Positions 1-11,789 of a stretch of 64,000 bases of DNA are shown piece after piece. Origin of the DNA: Romanomermis culicivorax (lineage: Eukaryota; Nematoda; Enoplea; Mermithida; Mermithidae); contig CAWUHX010000040.1 in NCBI GenBank assembly GCA_963922205.1, forward strand, positions 1,179,405 to 1,243,404. The letters are read 5' to 3'. Within the stretch, counting starts at the first letter, position 1. Each line of letters begins with the position of its first letter. Under the pieces are notes generated by a model, which was not told the DNA's origin, ran no database searches, and saw only the letters and a list, made by a program, of their open reading frames with translations. The position numbers and the translations under genes were made by a program.

Positions 1-1039
1 GACTATTTTGAATGATTACTGTAGTTCGTATCAAGTGTTCAATTTGGGGTGGGTCTCGAATTACCCCTCGAATTCTACTTTTTGCCTTAGTCGTAGCATT
101 TACGGCCCGTTTGTGAATTGAACTCACCATTACAGTTAGAGAGCTCTAGTAAATTTTTGGGAAAAACACCAGGCTCTACATACTCTATTGGAGTATTCTT
201 ATGTGAGTGGTTCCGTAATGAGGAATTCTCAAGCGAGTGATACCCAAGCTAACATGAACAAATTCCCATGTTAGTGATTCCCATGTTAGTGACTCCCAGT
301 TGAGCCTTTTCCAAGTAAGCAAATCCCATTTGGCCGATCGCAAACGAGCAATCGAGAACGTAAAAACCTTTTTTTTCCATATTTCCCTTCTTTACCCTAT
401 ATTTTTGTTTGTATTTCTTTTTTCTTTTGTTTTCTGTGTGCATTGTTTATGTTTTCATTCATGTATGTTTTTACGTTTTCATCTTTTGTCTCTACTTTCT
501 TCTATTTTCTTTTTTCTTGTCTATTTTTTTTTTCTTTTTTGCTTATGAAACAATACATTAAAAGTTGAAATTTTCAATAAGCATAGTCTCAAGTAAATTT
601 CTTATACAATTCATCGTACTCTATTTCATATTTAGTTTCATTCTTTCTAATTTTCCCCTCATTCTTATTTACTTTTCATCTCAGTCTTTTGCTTGTACTT
701 CCTTATCTTTCTCTTTCTCTATCCTTCTATTTACGTTTTTTTTTTATTTTTTCACATTTTTTGCTTTTCTTTCTAGCTGCTTTTTCTGTGTTGCTTCTTC
801 TTTATTGTCAATTATTACATATTTTCCTTCTTTTTCTAATACTTTTTTTACCTATTTTCACTTATTCTTAATCAGGGCATATGGATCATTGTGCATTTTT
901 ATCCAGTTTCGACCAGAGTAGTTTCGGCAACTACTATGCGATATAAACTACAGTATAACCAGCCCCTTGGTGAAATTTGATAATCAAACGGAATTTATAT
1001 ATGGAAAAATTGACCATTACTGTAAGTTCAATCTTTGTG
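1..1039. other. AT-rich stretch without a recognisable gene
   Basis: No coding signature on either strand. Positions 360-880 are strongly pyrimidine-rich on the plus strand, so the open frames there are phenylalanine/serine/leucine-rich composition artefacts. Short direct repeats of the type cccatgttagtgattccc occur around 260-300. Confidence 0.5.
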
Positions 1040-1043
1040 CCAT

Positions 1044-1611
1044 TGTTGTAGTGTGTTTTCCACCGATTTTGTCGTTTTTGTTAAAGAGTGCATGAGGCCC
1101 GCAGGTAGCAAGTGGAGTGAGCAACGCGGACCATCAACAGTCGTCTTACTGTAGCACATGTCAGTAGGCGTGCGCTGGCTCTCTCTCTGTACTTATTCTT
1201 TTTATTGTTATTGATATATATTTTTCGTACTAAACGTGTGCCCTGCTGGCCACTATTATTTCTCCATTCGTCGCCTCTCCGCACGAAACCCATTTGTTTT
1301 CTCGTCCCAGTGCATGGGAGTGATTTGTTTATTTTTCTCGCCCGTTTTCGCTTGTACGTAAGTGTTTTGTTTTTCAATTGCGTAATATAAAGGTAGAAAA
1401 TTCTCTCCATCCAGTTTTACACAATTGGGGAGACAATTAAGGAAACACCTTCGTTCCTTAATTAGTGGGATAATCAGTGTCGGGTTTAGGTATGAATAAT
1501 TAAGTTAATCGGGTAAACATGGGTGTGGGAAACACGTACATTAAGGACGAATCCTGGGATCCCAATCCTGCCTGTGACTCATCAGCGCCCGACCCAACAA
1601 TAAATACAACA
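1044..1611 (+). mobile_element. solo LTR, family A, copy 1 (568 bp)
   Basis: Begins TGTTGTAGTG and ends TACAACA, flanked by the 4-bp direct repeat ccat (1040-1043 and 1612-1615). It aligns along its length with copies at 9772, 47684 and 52180, sharing for example gaggc(c/t)(c/t)gcaggt, cgtcttactgtag and a terminal block with tcctgcct. TG...CA ends, a 4-bp duplication and no internal region identify a solo LTR. A TATA-like TAATATAAAGG at about 1385 supports plus orientation. Confidence 0.85.
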
Positions 1612-2019
1612 CCATCAAATAGATGCTAGTTTCGAATTCTATAGAATTTTGTTTGCTTTTTGATAAGAGAATGTTTCAGATATTTGAAACATGCTATAAT
1701 TCTCCTTCGCCATTTTATAAAAGCACATGAGACATTTTTATCTATATTAATTTGAAACTTACCAATTAGAGTAATTACGTTGATCGTGGAATTTTTCGAC
1801 CAAATTACCATTAAAATTATGCTTATTCGGTTTTCGAGTATAATAACTTTTTGTTGGATGATTATTGCAATCCGTTCATCGTCGACAGAGGAACAATCAA
1901 AAAATCTCAACTGTAAGTATTTGTCTGATAATTACTGTAATAATTATCATAAATTTTGCCATTTATGAGAAATAAAAATGGAATAATTTTATGATCTATA
2001 TCCTCAAGCCCAATACAGT
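1612..2019. other. unassigned AT-rich spacer
   Basis: Open frames are short and without family resemblance; no repeat is recognised until the tandem array that starts near 2020. Confidence 0.4.
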
Positions 2020-4230
2020 AATGAAAAAAATCTGAGATTTTTGTCATCGACAGTCGCTGATTGTCGCCGGCCGTCGTCGATTCTATGAGAATTTCATGGG
2101 CATTGGTTTCCGACTCTGTTAATTGAGAAATAAAAAAAATTCTAGATTTTTTGTTGCCAAAAGTCACGGATTGTCGCCGATAATCGTCAATTGTTTCTAA
2201 TCATTGCCGACTATTGGTGACTGCCATAGATTCTGTGGGAATATGATCCAAGACAGTTTTACAAATTCACATATGGAAAACTACTAGAATTTTTGACGTC
2301 GACTGTCACTGATTATCGTTGATAATCGCCGATAGTCACTGACTGCCTGAGATATTCAACCCTATCATGGTTATCTTATAAGGGATTGTTTCTGATTTTA
2401 CCAATTCAGATGTGAAAAAATTATAGGTTTTTGTCGCAGACAGTGACGGATTATCACCGACTGTCGCCCACTGTCACAGATTCAGCAGGAATTTCATCGA
2501 CAACTGTTCCTGATTTTACCAACCCAGAAAGGGAAATTTTTTTGTCGATTTTTGACGTTGACTGTCGTCGCTTGTCGGTAATAATCGCTCATTGTTGCCG
2601 ATTTTGACTAACTGTTGCTGACAGTCACAGATTCTGTGGAATTTTCATCCACGATTGTTCCTGATTATACCTATCCAGGTGTGAAAAAATCCTAGATTTT
2701 ATTGTGGACAGTTGCTAATTGTCGCCGATAATCGCTGATTGTCGCACATTGTCAGGGAATTCCATCCAAGATTGTTTCCAATTTTACTAATTCAGAAGTG
2801 AAAAAATATTAGGATTTTACTTGCCGACAGTTACCAATTCTGTTGAAACTTCATCGACGACTTTTACCAATTCTGTTGAAAGTTCATCGACGAGGATTGT
2901 TGTTGTGATCAGTTTCCAATTGTCGCTGATTCTGTCGAAATGTTGCCGATCATGGCTGACTGTTGCCGACTTTGCTGACTGTAGTTACAGATTCTGTAGG
3001 AATTTTATCCATGACATTTCCTATTCAGGAGTGAAAAAATCCTAGGATTTTTGTTGTTGACATTTACTGATTGTGGGATAATCACGGATTGTTGCCGATT
3101 GTCACCGACCGTTGCAGGTTCTGTGGGAATTTCATCCGTGCTTGTTCCCAATTTTACCACATCAGAAGGGAAACAATCCTTGGATTTTTGTTGCTGACAG
3201 TCACTAATCGTCGCTGATTGTCGCGGACTGTTGGCGATTCTATTGGCATTTCATCAGCAACTAGAATTTTTGTTGTGAACAGTTTCCAATTGTCGATGAT
3301 TCTGTTGGATTGTTGCCGATTATGGCTGACTGTTGCCGACTTTGCTGACTGTTGTTACAGATTCTGTAGGAATTTTATCCATGACATTTCATATTCAGGA
3401 GAGAGAAAATCCCAGGATTTTTGTTGTTGACAGTTACTGATTGTTGCCGATAACCACCGATTGTTCCCGATTGTCACCGACTGTTGCAGATTCTGCAGGA
3501 ATTTTTTCAAAGACATGTCCTGATTTTACCAATTCAAAAGTGAAAAACCCTAGATTTTTTGTTGCTGATTGTCACGGACTGTTGGCGATTCTATTGGCAT
3601 TTCATCAGCAACTAGAATTTTTGTTGTGAACAGTTTCCAATTGTCGCTGATTCTGTTGGATTGTTGCCGATTATGGCTGACTGTTGCCGACTTTGCTGAC
3701 TGTTGCTACAGATTCTGTAGGAATTTTATCTATGACATTTCCTATTCAGGAGTGAAAAAATCCTAGGATTTTTGTTGTTGACATTCACTGATTGTCCGAT
3801 AATCACGGATTGTTGCCGATTGTCACCGACCGTTGCAGGTTCTGTGGGAATTTCATCCGTGCTTGTTCCCAATTTTACCACATCAGAAGGGAAATAATCC
3901 TTGGATTTTTGTCATTGACTGCGGCAGAACTCCTAGGATTTTATCGACAATTCTCCTGATCTTCACACAAATTCGACACTCTGTGAAAAATCCTGGGAAA
4001 TTTGTAGGCGATCATTAGTGACAATTACCCACACTCAGTGACTGCTGATTGTCACTGATTTTGATCCTAGAAATCGTTGATGAAATTTCCGATTCTCATG
4101 ATTAAATCAAATATTTACTAATTCATTCCTCAAAATTACCGTCTGTCGCCGATTGTCGCCAACGAAATCAGGGGAATCGGTGTAAGTTGGCAATTCTGCA
4201 TTCCTCAAAATCGTCGACTATCGCTGATTG
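2020..4230. repeat. degenerate minisatellite array built on a (a)ttgtcgccg(a) unit
   Basis: About 2.2 kb of 10-11 bp units of the type attgtcgccg / ctgttgcaga, interspersed with a recurring block containing ttttaccaattcag, gtgaaaaaatcctagg and atttttgttg. The higher-order unit is irregular: the block at about 3240-3390 recurs almost exactly at about 3605-3750, and the block at 3041 recurs at 3763. Open frames here repeat the same residues and are not genes. Confidence 0.75.
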
Positions 4231-5393
4231 TTGCTTGTTGCCAGTTTAATCCTGTGGATCGTTGAGATTTTTTGACATCACTTCTGACCAGAACTTCATT
4301 TAGATTTTGATTCTGGAATGATTAGGATCATTTATTCGTAATGATTCTAACTTCAATGTTATACCATCTTCAGTCACTTGAAAACTGTGGGTCATTCCAT
4401 TAACTTGAGGATCGAGTTTCAGACCCACGAAATTGATCATAAAACTTGATCCGAAACATCAAGGATTGTAGCATCTCAATCTATGTCAGAAAAAAAGACG
4501 TAGACTCAGGAATAAAGTGTTGCAGATATGAGCTTTCCAGTTGACTTTGACCACTGAAACTCAATATGTTTTGGTCAGTTTACTGTATCTAAAAAGAACA
4601 AAACTTCAGCATCATTTTCTCTTATATGGACCAACAAAGGCTGTACACAAAACTTACTCATGTTATAAGGATAGAACTGAGGAAAGTCGGTTATACTGCA
4701 GGGTACAATATAGAGGATTTTGAGAGTATATGAATGATTACTGCAGGTCCCTCAAAACAGTTTCCTATAAGTAAAGGTCAGTGAAGTGCAACAAGCATAA
4801 TCTTCAGCAACTGCATATGCTAAGCTACAGTCACTGGCATCTAACGAAAGCGTGCGATACAGTGTATGCAGAGTTTCCTCAAGCTCCTTCCTGCAGGCTC
4901 TACTCGAAACTAGACACTCCCTGTTCTTGGTATCCATGAAAGGTAAGATTCTCCAAGGGTAGTTCAAATCTCTCAGATCAGCTTGCAACCAAAGTAATAT
5001 GTGAAAACTTTGCAAAGATGGGACGACTGCTACCATAAGTACATCCTCGACACATCACTGAAAAAAGTACGGTAAAGGCGAGTCAACTTCAAAACATCGG
5101 CTTTAGCATGTGAGCTCCATATCATTGTAGAAAGCATGGGGAAGCAGTGGTCAATGGGATTGTGTAAATCGTTGCAGTCTAAAATTTGGCAAAATTTTGG
5201 CTAACAAAGATTAACCAATCGATAAAAGTGAAGTAACTAATGTACAAAAACTAAAAAAAACATGACCAGTCAATAAAGAGCAGAGGAAATTTTTTTAGGA
5301 CAACAATGGTCACGTCCCAAATCCAATGTTTGAGCGCAGGAAACCAGCACAGGTGTAATAAAACAGTGAAGTCTCGACATCCAGGTACGTTTC
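4231..5393. other. gene-free stretch, repeat-derived in part
   Basis: No gene seen. The segment beginning tgaatgattactgcagg near 4730 resembles the start of the repeat at 58580 inside the peptide-gene intron, so part of this stretch is probably dispersed repeat. The remainder is unassigned. Confidence 0.35.
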
Positions 5394-5444
5394 CAGGTGT
5401 AACCCAAAATTGAATTTCTGGTAGCTAGCTTAAGAAGACACAAC
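5330..5444 (+). mobile_element. tRNA-headed SINE-like repeat, left part, interrupted
   Basis: The segment with a degenerate B box (caggtacgtttcc) followed by aggtgtaacccaaaattga matches 18225-18255 and, in reverse, 59320-59350. Related sequence resumes at 6217-6300, so the repeat is split by the foldback element at 5454-6216. The tRNA-like head is much eroded. Confidence 0.55.
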
Positions 5445-5453
5445 CTTTCATCA

Positions 5454-6216
5454 TTGACCCGACAATTGAGTGCCGGACAATTGAGCGCTGACAATTGAGC
5501 ACCGACGACTGAGCGACAGACAACTGAGCATTGTGACAACCCAGCGCCAAGACAACTTACTGCCAGACAACAGAGCGCTAGACAACTGAGCACTGACAAC
5601 TGAGCACCGAAAACAGCACTGACAATTGAGCACCAACAACTCACAGGACAACTGAGCGCCGTGACAACTGAGTGCCAAGACAACGCTTAGGCTTAGGCTT
5701 AGGTTTAGGCTTAGGCTTAGGCTTAGGCCTAGGTTTGGCTTAGGCTTAGGCTTAGGCTTAGGCTTAGGCTTAGGCCTAGGCTTAGGCTTAGGCTTAGGCC
5801 TAGGCTTACGCTTAGGCTTAGGCTTAGGCTTAGGCTTAGGCTTAGGCTTAGGCTTAGGCTTAGGCTTAGGCTTAGGCTTAGGCTTAGGCTTAGGCTTAGG
5901 CTTAGGCTTAGGCTTAGGCTTAGGCTTAGGCTTTGGCTTAGGCTTAGGCCTAGGCTTAGGCTTAGGCTCAGGCTCAGGCTCAGGCTTAGGCTTAGGCTTA
6001 GGCTTAGGCTCAGGCTTAGGCTTAAGTCGGCACTCAGTTGTCGGCACTCAAATGTCTGGTGCTCAGTTGTGGGCACTCAATTGTCTAGCGCTCAGTTGTC
6101 ATGGGGCTCAGTTGTCATGGCGCTCAGTTGTCACGGCACTCAGTTGTCATGGCGCTCAGTTGTCTGGTGCTCAGTTATCAGTGCTCAATTGTCGGCGCTC
6201 AGTTGTTGGTTAACCC
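5454..6216. mobile_element. foldback element carrying the TTAGGC array
   Basis: The left arm (5454-5690) repeats gacaa(c/t)tgagcgcc and the right arm (6027-6216) repeats its complement ggcgctcagttgtc, with the TTAGGC array between them. The right end is GGTTAACCC; the left end aligns to its complement but lacks the first GGG. Flanks are a 9-bp near-duplication, ctttcatca (5445-5453) and ttttcatca (6217-6225). The related SINE copy at 59160-59410 (minus) has a single ttttcatc at the matching place, an empty-site equivalent. Open frames across this block are repeat translation only. Confidence 0.75.
5690..6026 (+). repeat. interstitial nematode-type telomeric repeat (TTAGGC)n
   Basis: About 337 bp of near-perfect TTAGGC repeats with scattered variants (TTAGGCC, TCAGGC, TTACGC, TTTGGC). 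TTAGGC is the canonical telomere unit of nematodes. It lies inside the foldback element at 5454-6216 with unique sequence on both sides, so it is not a chromosome end here. Confidence 0.9.
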
Positions 6217-6371
6217 TTTTCATCAATACGAGGTTAGTAAATTGTGTAGGCGAGCATAGAACCCACTCCTTGACAGGGTCCACTCATTCCAGTTAACATT
6301 TTGGTGATAAGATATCATAAATGAGGTGGTTGGCCTTTTCCGTTAATGACATAGGTAGCCAACCAACTTCT

Positions 6372-6541
6372 GGGGCCAGTTTCATCAAAGCGACTTAAGT
6401 TCAGCTGCAGCTGAGCTGCACCTTAAGAGCAATGCTATAACATATAGAGTTAAGCTACAGCTTAAGCTGCAGCTTAACTTTCTCGATATATTTTGTGTAC
6501 AAGTTAAGCTGTAGCTGAGCGGCACCTTAAATTTTTGAGCG
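6372..6541. repeat. AGCTGCAGCT-rich palindromic repeat, copy 1
   Basis: Starts ggggccagtttcatcaaag and continues with alternating blocks of the type aagctgcagcttaa and acatatagagtt. The complement of the same end (ctttgatgaaaccggcccc) closes the copies at 9233 and 15013, so the family has inverted termini. Blocks are near-palindromic and could fold. No coding content. Confidence 0.6.
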
Positions 6542-6718
6542 AACAAAATATTTCCATGATGCATTGCCTGCATTTTATCCAGGAACTTTAGTAATGGTTT
6601 ATCAAATAGAAAAAATTTCGCTTTTTGTTGGTTTTTTGCCAGTAGGCAGTTTTGGAAGTTTGTTGAACTATTATTTATGTTTATATGTCAAAATAGCTGG
6701 CCGTCTCCATTTGCTTCT

Positions 6719-7392
6719 TAAGGCGGATGGCGTCCGGCATTGGGCATCTCAAAAAAACTCTATTTTTAGATTTTTCATCTGGCAAGGCCCTTTTCCCACT
6801 CATTTTTTTGCCGGAAGACTGGAATTTTGCGGGATGGGAAGAGTAGAAACAGTTTGTACTTTTCCGCATGCCGGAAAGCATATTTTTTATGTAATTTCAA
6901 TTGAAGCACGTGTTTGATTGGTTTTTGCACATACAGTGTACACGAGAGATATCGATTTTTTAGTTGAGGCAAAATTTTGTGTTCTTAATCATGGCGTTCG
7001 TTTAATTTTATATTGCTAAGTATTTTGTACGTTTTTTTCGTTCTTGAAAGCATTAGAAGAATGCTAGATCAAGATTATCTTGTTCATCTGACATCATCAA
7101 CTAATAATTCTGGGTAGACTTGGAAAATAATATTATGTATATTTTTCATACGCCATAAGATCATACGCCATAAGTAAGATAAAGAATAAATTCTGATCCG
7201 GCCTTTCCGGGGCTGGCAGAAGTATGAATTGGCATCCCATCCAGCAACTTGCTGGAAGCCAAATTGCCGGATGCTGGAAGCCAAATTGATGAATGCTGGA
7301 CAGTGAATGTCAGTAGCTAAAAATAATTTGCAGGATGCCGGATGCCAGATATCGGATGCTGGATGCCCGATGAAGTATGAATCCGCCTTTAG
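6719..7392. mobile_element. foldback element, second family, copy 1
   Basis: Left terminus AAGGCGGATggcg and, as complement of the right end, AAAGGCGGATTCATACTTC. The arms carry variants of ccggcatc / gatgccgga (left around 6735-6800, right 7260-7370), forming inverted minisatellite arms about an AT-rich centre. The terminus resembles that of the neighbour at 7738-8622. No target duplication was found. Confidence 0.5.
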
Positions 7393-7737
7393 AGAGGAGC
7401 TACAGCAGAATCTCCGAAATAATCATATTTTTTTTTGATAGACAGAATTCTATCGATATTTGTGATGATATCGAGCTCTGTTAAAGACATCGATTTGATC
7501 GCACTCCGATTTTCTATCTGTCTGAATTGTTGTCAGATGATCTTCACAATACTCATTGAACAGAAGCTCTACTGTCTGTCTAGCAAGTTGTGGTCATGCA
7601 TCTATTCTATGCAACTAAAACGTGTCAGTCGTTTTGTGGTGATGATTTAGGAGTTACAAAAGCTACTGCAAATGGAGCTATATGTACTGTGACGTCCGCT
7701 CTTGTTCAGGGATGTAATTAACTCACTTTTTTGACTT

Positions 7738-8622
7738 TGAAGCCGGATATATACTTACCCGTATGCACGTGCGGAGCAGTTTTGTGACCTGCCAATGTGC
7801 GGCCAAAATGCGGGTTGTCAAAATATACTTCAACCAAAAATGCACATGCAGCCTCATTGCGGGCAGCAATTGAATATACTTCACTGTACGCGTACGGGTG
7901 TGAGGGAGGGATGGAAAATCAAGTACAATCGTGCGCCATGAGCAAAAAACCGATAGTTTACAAGTATGATATGCTAAAGGTCGCGCCTGATAGAAACTAG
8001 TTAAGATTATACCCATGACCGGCACGAAGCGTCGGGAAATTTTGAGATTTTGACCCTTTTAAGTCCACCAAGACGGATCTTTTCGGTTTTGAATTCCCAA
8101 AAATTTTTTCCTCAATGAGAACCATACCCAAAATTTTTTTCCTCATTTCGAAATTTTTTTCCTCAAAACACCCCATTTGAGGAAAAAAACAGTGCCGTTC
8201 CCCCGAAACGTATGAAATTGCGTTTTAAAACGTGCCAGGCACAGAAGCCATGTTTTACCCACTTGAGAAACAGTCCAAAGTTTTCGCCCCATTTCAAAAA
8301 CAAATTAAAAATATTCACATGCGATCCCATTGCGCCAACAGGGGGCTCGAAAATCAAGTACAATCGTGCACCATGAGCAAAAAACAATACTTTACTGTAC
8401 TGCGGCGGTGGTTCCTGATCCGCATGAATTACAGATGTGCAAAAAAGTAGAAATGGCTTCTACTTGCCCTTAAGCGCAACATTATTGGGTCCTGTAAATT
8501 TTTCGCTTGGCACCTGCAATGTGGCGCACGATTGTGCACTCAATTTCCGGGTCGCGAATTGCGGGGCCCGCTCAAAAATCGGCGGCACGCGTGCGTTTGG
8601 GGAAGTATATACCCGGCTTTAG
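7738..8622. mobile_element. foldback element, second family, copy 2
   Basis: Left end AAGCCGGATATATACTTACCC; the complement of the right end is AAGCCGGGTATATACTTCCCC, followed in both by a GCACG-containing block. A 36-bp segment around caagtacaatcgtgc is present twice in direct orientation (7914-7950 and 8347-8384). No transposase is visible. Confidence 0.55.
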
Positions 8623-8944
8623 ACTAGCTTCCAAAACTAATACATATAGTAGACATAATTTGCTCAATAATTTGGTTTGTGGATCATTCCAAATACAACC
8701 TCGCCTTTTTCCTGGATTGGAAGACATATCATTAGGATGAAGAATATCGCAGACTGGAAGAATCACCAGCAGACAGGTGATAAAAAGACGAATGAAGTGC
8801 AAAAAATCTCATCAACCACTTGCCGGTACCATCAAAATTCAAATAAAAGACGCATTTTTTTCTGGTCAATTGAAAAAGTTGATAATCAAATGAAAAGTTT
8901 TTTGGGTGAAATCCGCCCAATGTGCCACAGAAGCATTTCTTCAT

Positions 8945-9233
8945 ACGAAAAGTCAAGGTGAAGCTTAGCTGCAGCTTAACTCGTACACAAAACATATCGA
9001 GAAAGTTAAGTAGCAGATTGAGCTGTAGCATAACTCTATATATTATAGTATTGCCATTAAGGTGCTGCTCAGCTGCAGCTCAGCTGTTGCCTAACTATCT
9101 CGACATGTTTTGTGTACGAGTTAAGCTACAGCTGAGCTGGGGCTTAACAGCAATGGTACAACATATAGAGTAAAGCTACAGCTTAAGCTACAGCTCAGCT
9201 GGAGCTTAAGTCTCTTTGATGAAACCGGCCCCT
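8945..9233. repeat. AGCTGCAGCT-rich palindromic repeat, copy 2
   Basis: Several aagctgcagcttaa-type blocks separated by tttgtgtacgag and acatatagag spacers, ending at ctttgatgaaaccggcccc. Same family as 6372, 13636 and 14800. Confidence 0.6.
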
Positions 9234-9400
9234 GCTTGTCAGGCAGAAGCCTGCCTGCAGAATGTTGCCTCAATTGGGCTGCAAAAAGCACCCAAAGAAT
9301 GCATCTCATATAAGGTAGGCACATACATGCCGATGTAGTCCTGTAAAGCCTGTCTTTCGGGCTATAGGAAAATGGTCACATATGTACCCACAGAAATTGA
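9234..9400 (+). repeat. SINE-like tail fragment
   Basis: The block from tagtcctgtaaagcctg to ctataggaaaatgg matches 18860-18930 and, reversed, 59125-59165. It is a 3'-tail fragment of the tRNA-headed repeat family. The next 370 bp (9401-9767) are AT-rich and unassigned. Confidence 0.5.
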
Positions 9401-9771
9401 CAAGAATAAAAGAAATAGAATAAAAATATTTAAAACTGTAAAAACATAGTTTGTATGCATTTTCTTACATTAATTATAATTTAAATATCTTTTTGCGTTA
9501 CCAAATTTTGAAATTTTTACTCATCTTTACCAACTGGTCAACTAGACTTGCCAAATTTTGGGTACGATAGTTCCTTTACTACCATACCCAAAAGTGTCCA
9601 GAAAGTTGTCTACACAGAACAATCATCGGTCCATGAAAATGTATAAAAATTTCAGAATATGAAAATAGAAAAAATGCGTAAAACTAAAAAACCATGAAAG
9701 ATAATGAACAATTTGCAGTTTTAAGATTTTAGACATTTTTTGTCTTTTAAAAATATAAAATTTGTTTATTC

Positions 9772-10287
9772 TGTTGTAGTGTATTTCCGCTGATTTGTCA
9801 TACATTTATATTTTTTGTCGATTTTTGAAAGAGGCCCGCAGGTATAAAGCAGACCATCTAGAGTCGTCTTACTGTAGGGCGTATCGCCATGCATGCGTTT
9901 GGGGCTCTCTATCCAATTATTGTAATATTAACATTGTAGTGTTTTTTGCATACTCGCCTGCCTCCCTGTGCGCCCAGCCTTTTAGTGTATTTCTCGCAGC
10001 ACAAGGGAGTGATTGTATCCTCGCCTGTTACGTTTGCATTAGTAAGTCTATTTTGTGTCAGGTAAAAATTGGAGAGAACTCTTCTTATTCTTTTCTTACT
10101 TATTTGGGAGATGGATTAAGAGAATAATCTTTCCTTAATCCGTGGGTAGTTAGTGTCGGGTTTAAGTAAATCAATTAAGTTTTAATCTGGTAAGCGTGGG
10201 CGTTAGAAATACGTGCATTAAGGATGAATTGTGGAATCTCACTCCTGCCTCCTCTCTCAAAGCCCCAACTAAATTTAAAATATAACA
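9772..10287 (+). mobile_element. solo LTR, family A, copy 2 (516 bp)
   Basis: TGTTGTAGTG start and ATATAACA end with a perfect 4-bp target duplication attc (9768-9771 and 10288-10291). The internal body matches the other A copies, including the gaggcccgcaggt and cgtcttactgtag blocks. Confidence 0.87.
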
Positions 10288-10681
10288 ATTCCAGACCAGC
10301 AGAGTTATCCAACCAAACGAAGTGGGCTTTCGCTGTACGTTCTACGTCGAAGTGGAATTTGGTGCTTGATGTTTGTCATGCACCGAAATTTTAGTTTCTA
10401 CAGTGATGTGGAATTTTGTGCATTAAAGCCACAATTGTACTTTCTGCAGTGCTGCGTAATTTTCCCTATTGAAGCTACGACTACACTTTCTACATTCCCT
10501 GTATCGACTGATCATTGTAACAAATTTGAATGAAATTTCTTACTGATCTATACCTTCCACACTAAATGTCTTTTGTTTGTTTTTTCAAGTGAATCCACAT
10601 TATCACGCAGGGGTCACAGGGAAAGCTGTTGCATTATGATGAGGCAACCTTTTCCTGCCAATCGGGGCTTCAGTAAAAGTT

Positions 10682-10990
10682 AGGCTCGGTCTTGGACTTG
10701 AACCCAGGACCTTGCGGCTACTGTCCGCAAGCTCTAACCAACTGAGCCAACTGAGCAACGGGAAAGGTGCTCTCTCTTTGCAACAATTCTTAGTTGAGGT
10801 GGCTGCTTTGGCCACTACCAACATCCCTCGGCCCTCGAGTTTGACGGACTGTCAAGGGCCACCAGTGTTGAGGCAACCTGTTCCCGCTACTCAGGACTTC
10901 AGTAAAAGTTAGGCTCAGTCCTGGACTTGAACCCGGGACCTTGCTGCCACTGTCCACACGCTCTAACCAACTGAGCCAACCAAGCAGCGG
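10682..10990 (-). repeat. tandem tRNA-like (SINE-head) units, minus strand
   Basis: Two units (10682-10762 and 10911-10990) read on the minus strand as a tRNA-like promoter: an A-box-like ggctcagttggttagagc and a B-box ggttcaagtcc, about 229 bp apart. The same pair occurs on the plus strand at 20196-20504. The dispersed, tandem, diverged context argues for SINE-type repeats rather than working tRNA genes. Confidence 0.65.
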
Positions 10991-11059
10991 GAAAGTCGCT
11001 CTCTTTTTGCAACAATTCGTAGTTGAGCTGGATGCTTTGGCCACTCTCAACATCCCTCC

Positions 11060-11789
11060 GCTGGGAGAGGATTTTAGTTACAGGGATTCACAAGTCCTTA
11101 CTCCTTTTCACTGGGTCGCTTCTCCATCAAGGAATACTTTATCCCCGAACCCAACCTTCATAAACTAGTATCGAACGAATAGGGTTCCCCGACTCTAGCG
11201 AGGGAACACACATTGCCTTGCCACTAGGGTGTGACTCCAATTTCATGACTGTTAACCCCGACTAAATTCACCCAAAAGATGATCAGGCTGGATAAACTTG
11301 AGACAAAAACGAGAAAAAGTTCAAATATTGTACATGTAGCAACCAAAATCATGAGTAAAATCGAAGTGAAACATGTAAATTACTGATGGTGGCACTGTGC
11401 CATATGCGACGCCCAGGTGACCAACAAACGGCCAAAGGAAAAAGAGAATAAGAAAAGAAAACCAACATAAAATTTACTGTATTTGAACTAGAACTGTCAG
11501 AAGCAGGAAAACTTCTCCTAATATCTACTTTATCATGTGTGCAAAAACTTCTTGACAAGTAAAGAAATCTGAATAGAACCTATCACAAACCTGAAAAAAA
11601 CCGACAATATAGAGAAATAACAGGAAGTGATGAGCATCCAAAAACTAATTGACATCATGTTACAGTAAGAAAAGAGGGAATTGAAAAAGAAGATTGATCC
11701 TCATGTTGTATGAGCAAAAGGATAATACCATGCTTTGTTGACTTTATACTTATAACAACTGATTTTATGAAACTATATAATTACTTTAG
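11060..11789. other. spacer upstream of the phosphoesterase, probable intron or 5' region
   Basis: No convincing coding exon. A well-formed donor (ACA|GTAAGA at 11666) follows a short open stretch, but its phase does not fit the phosphoesterase exon, so it was not used. The missing signal-peptide exon should lie here or further upstream. Confidence 0.35.

Noticed and set aside
565..921. 118-codon phenylalanine/serine-rich frame
   Set aside because: Product of a pyrimidine-rich tract; composition alone explains the absence of stops.
5451..6076. Proline/lysine- and serine/leucine-rich frames of about 200 and 115 codons
   Set aside because: They are TTAGGC repeat translations continuing into the inverted minisatellite arms.
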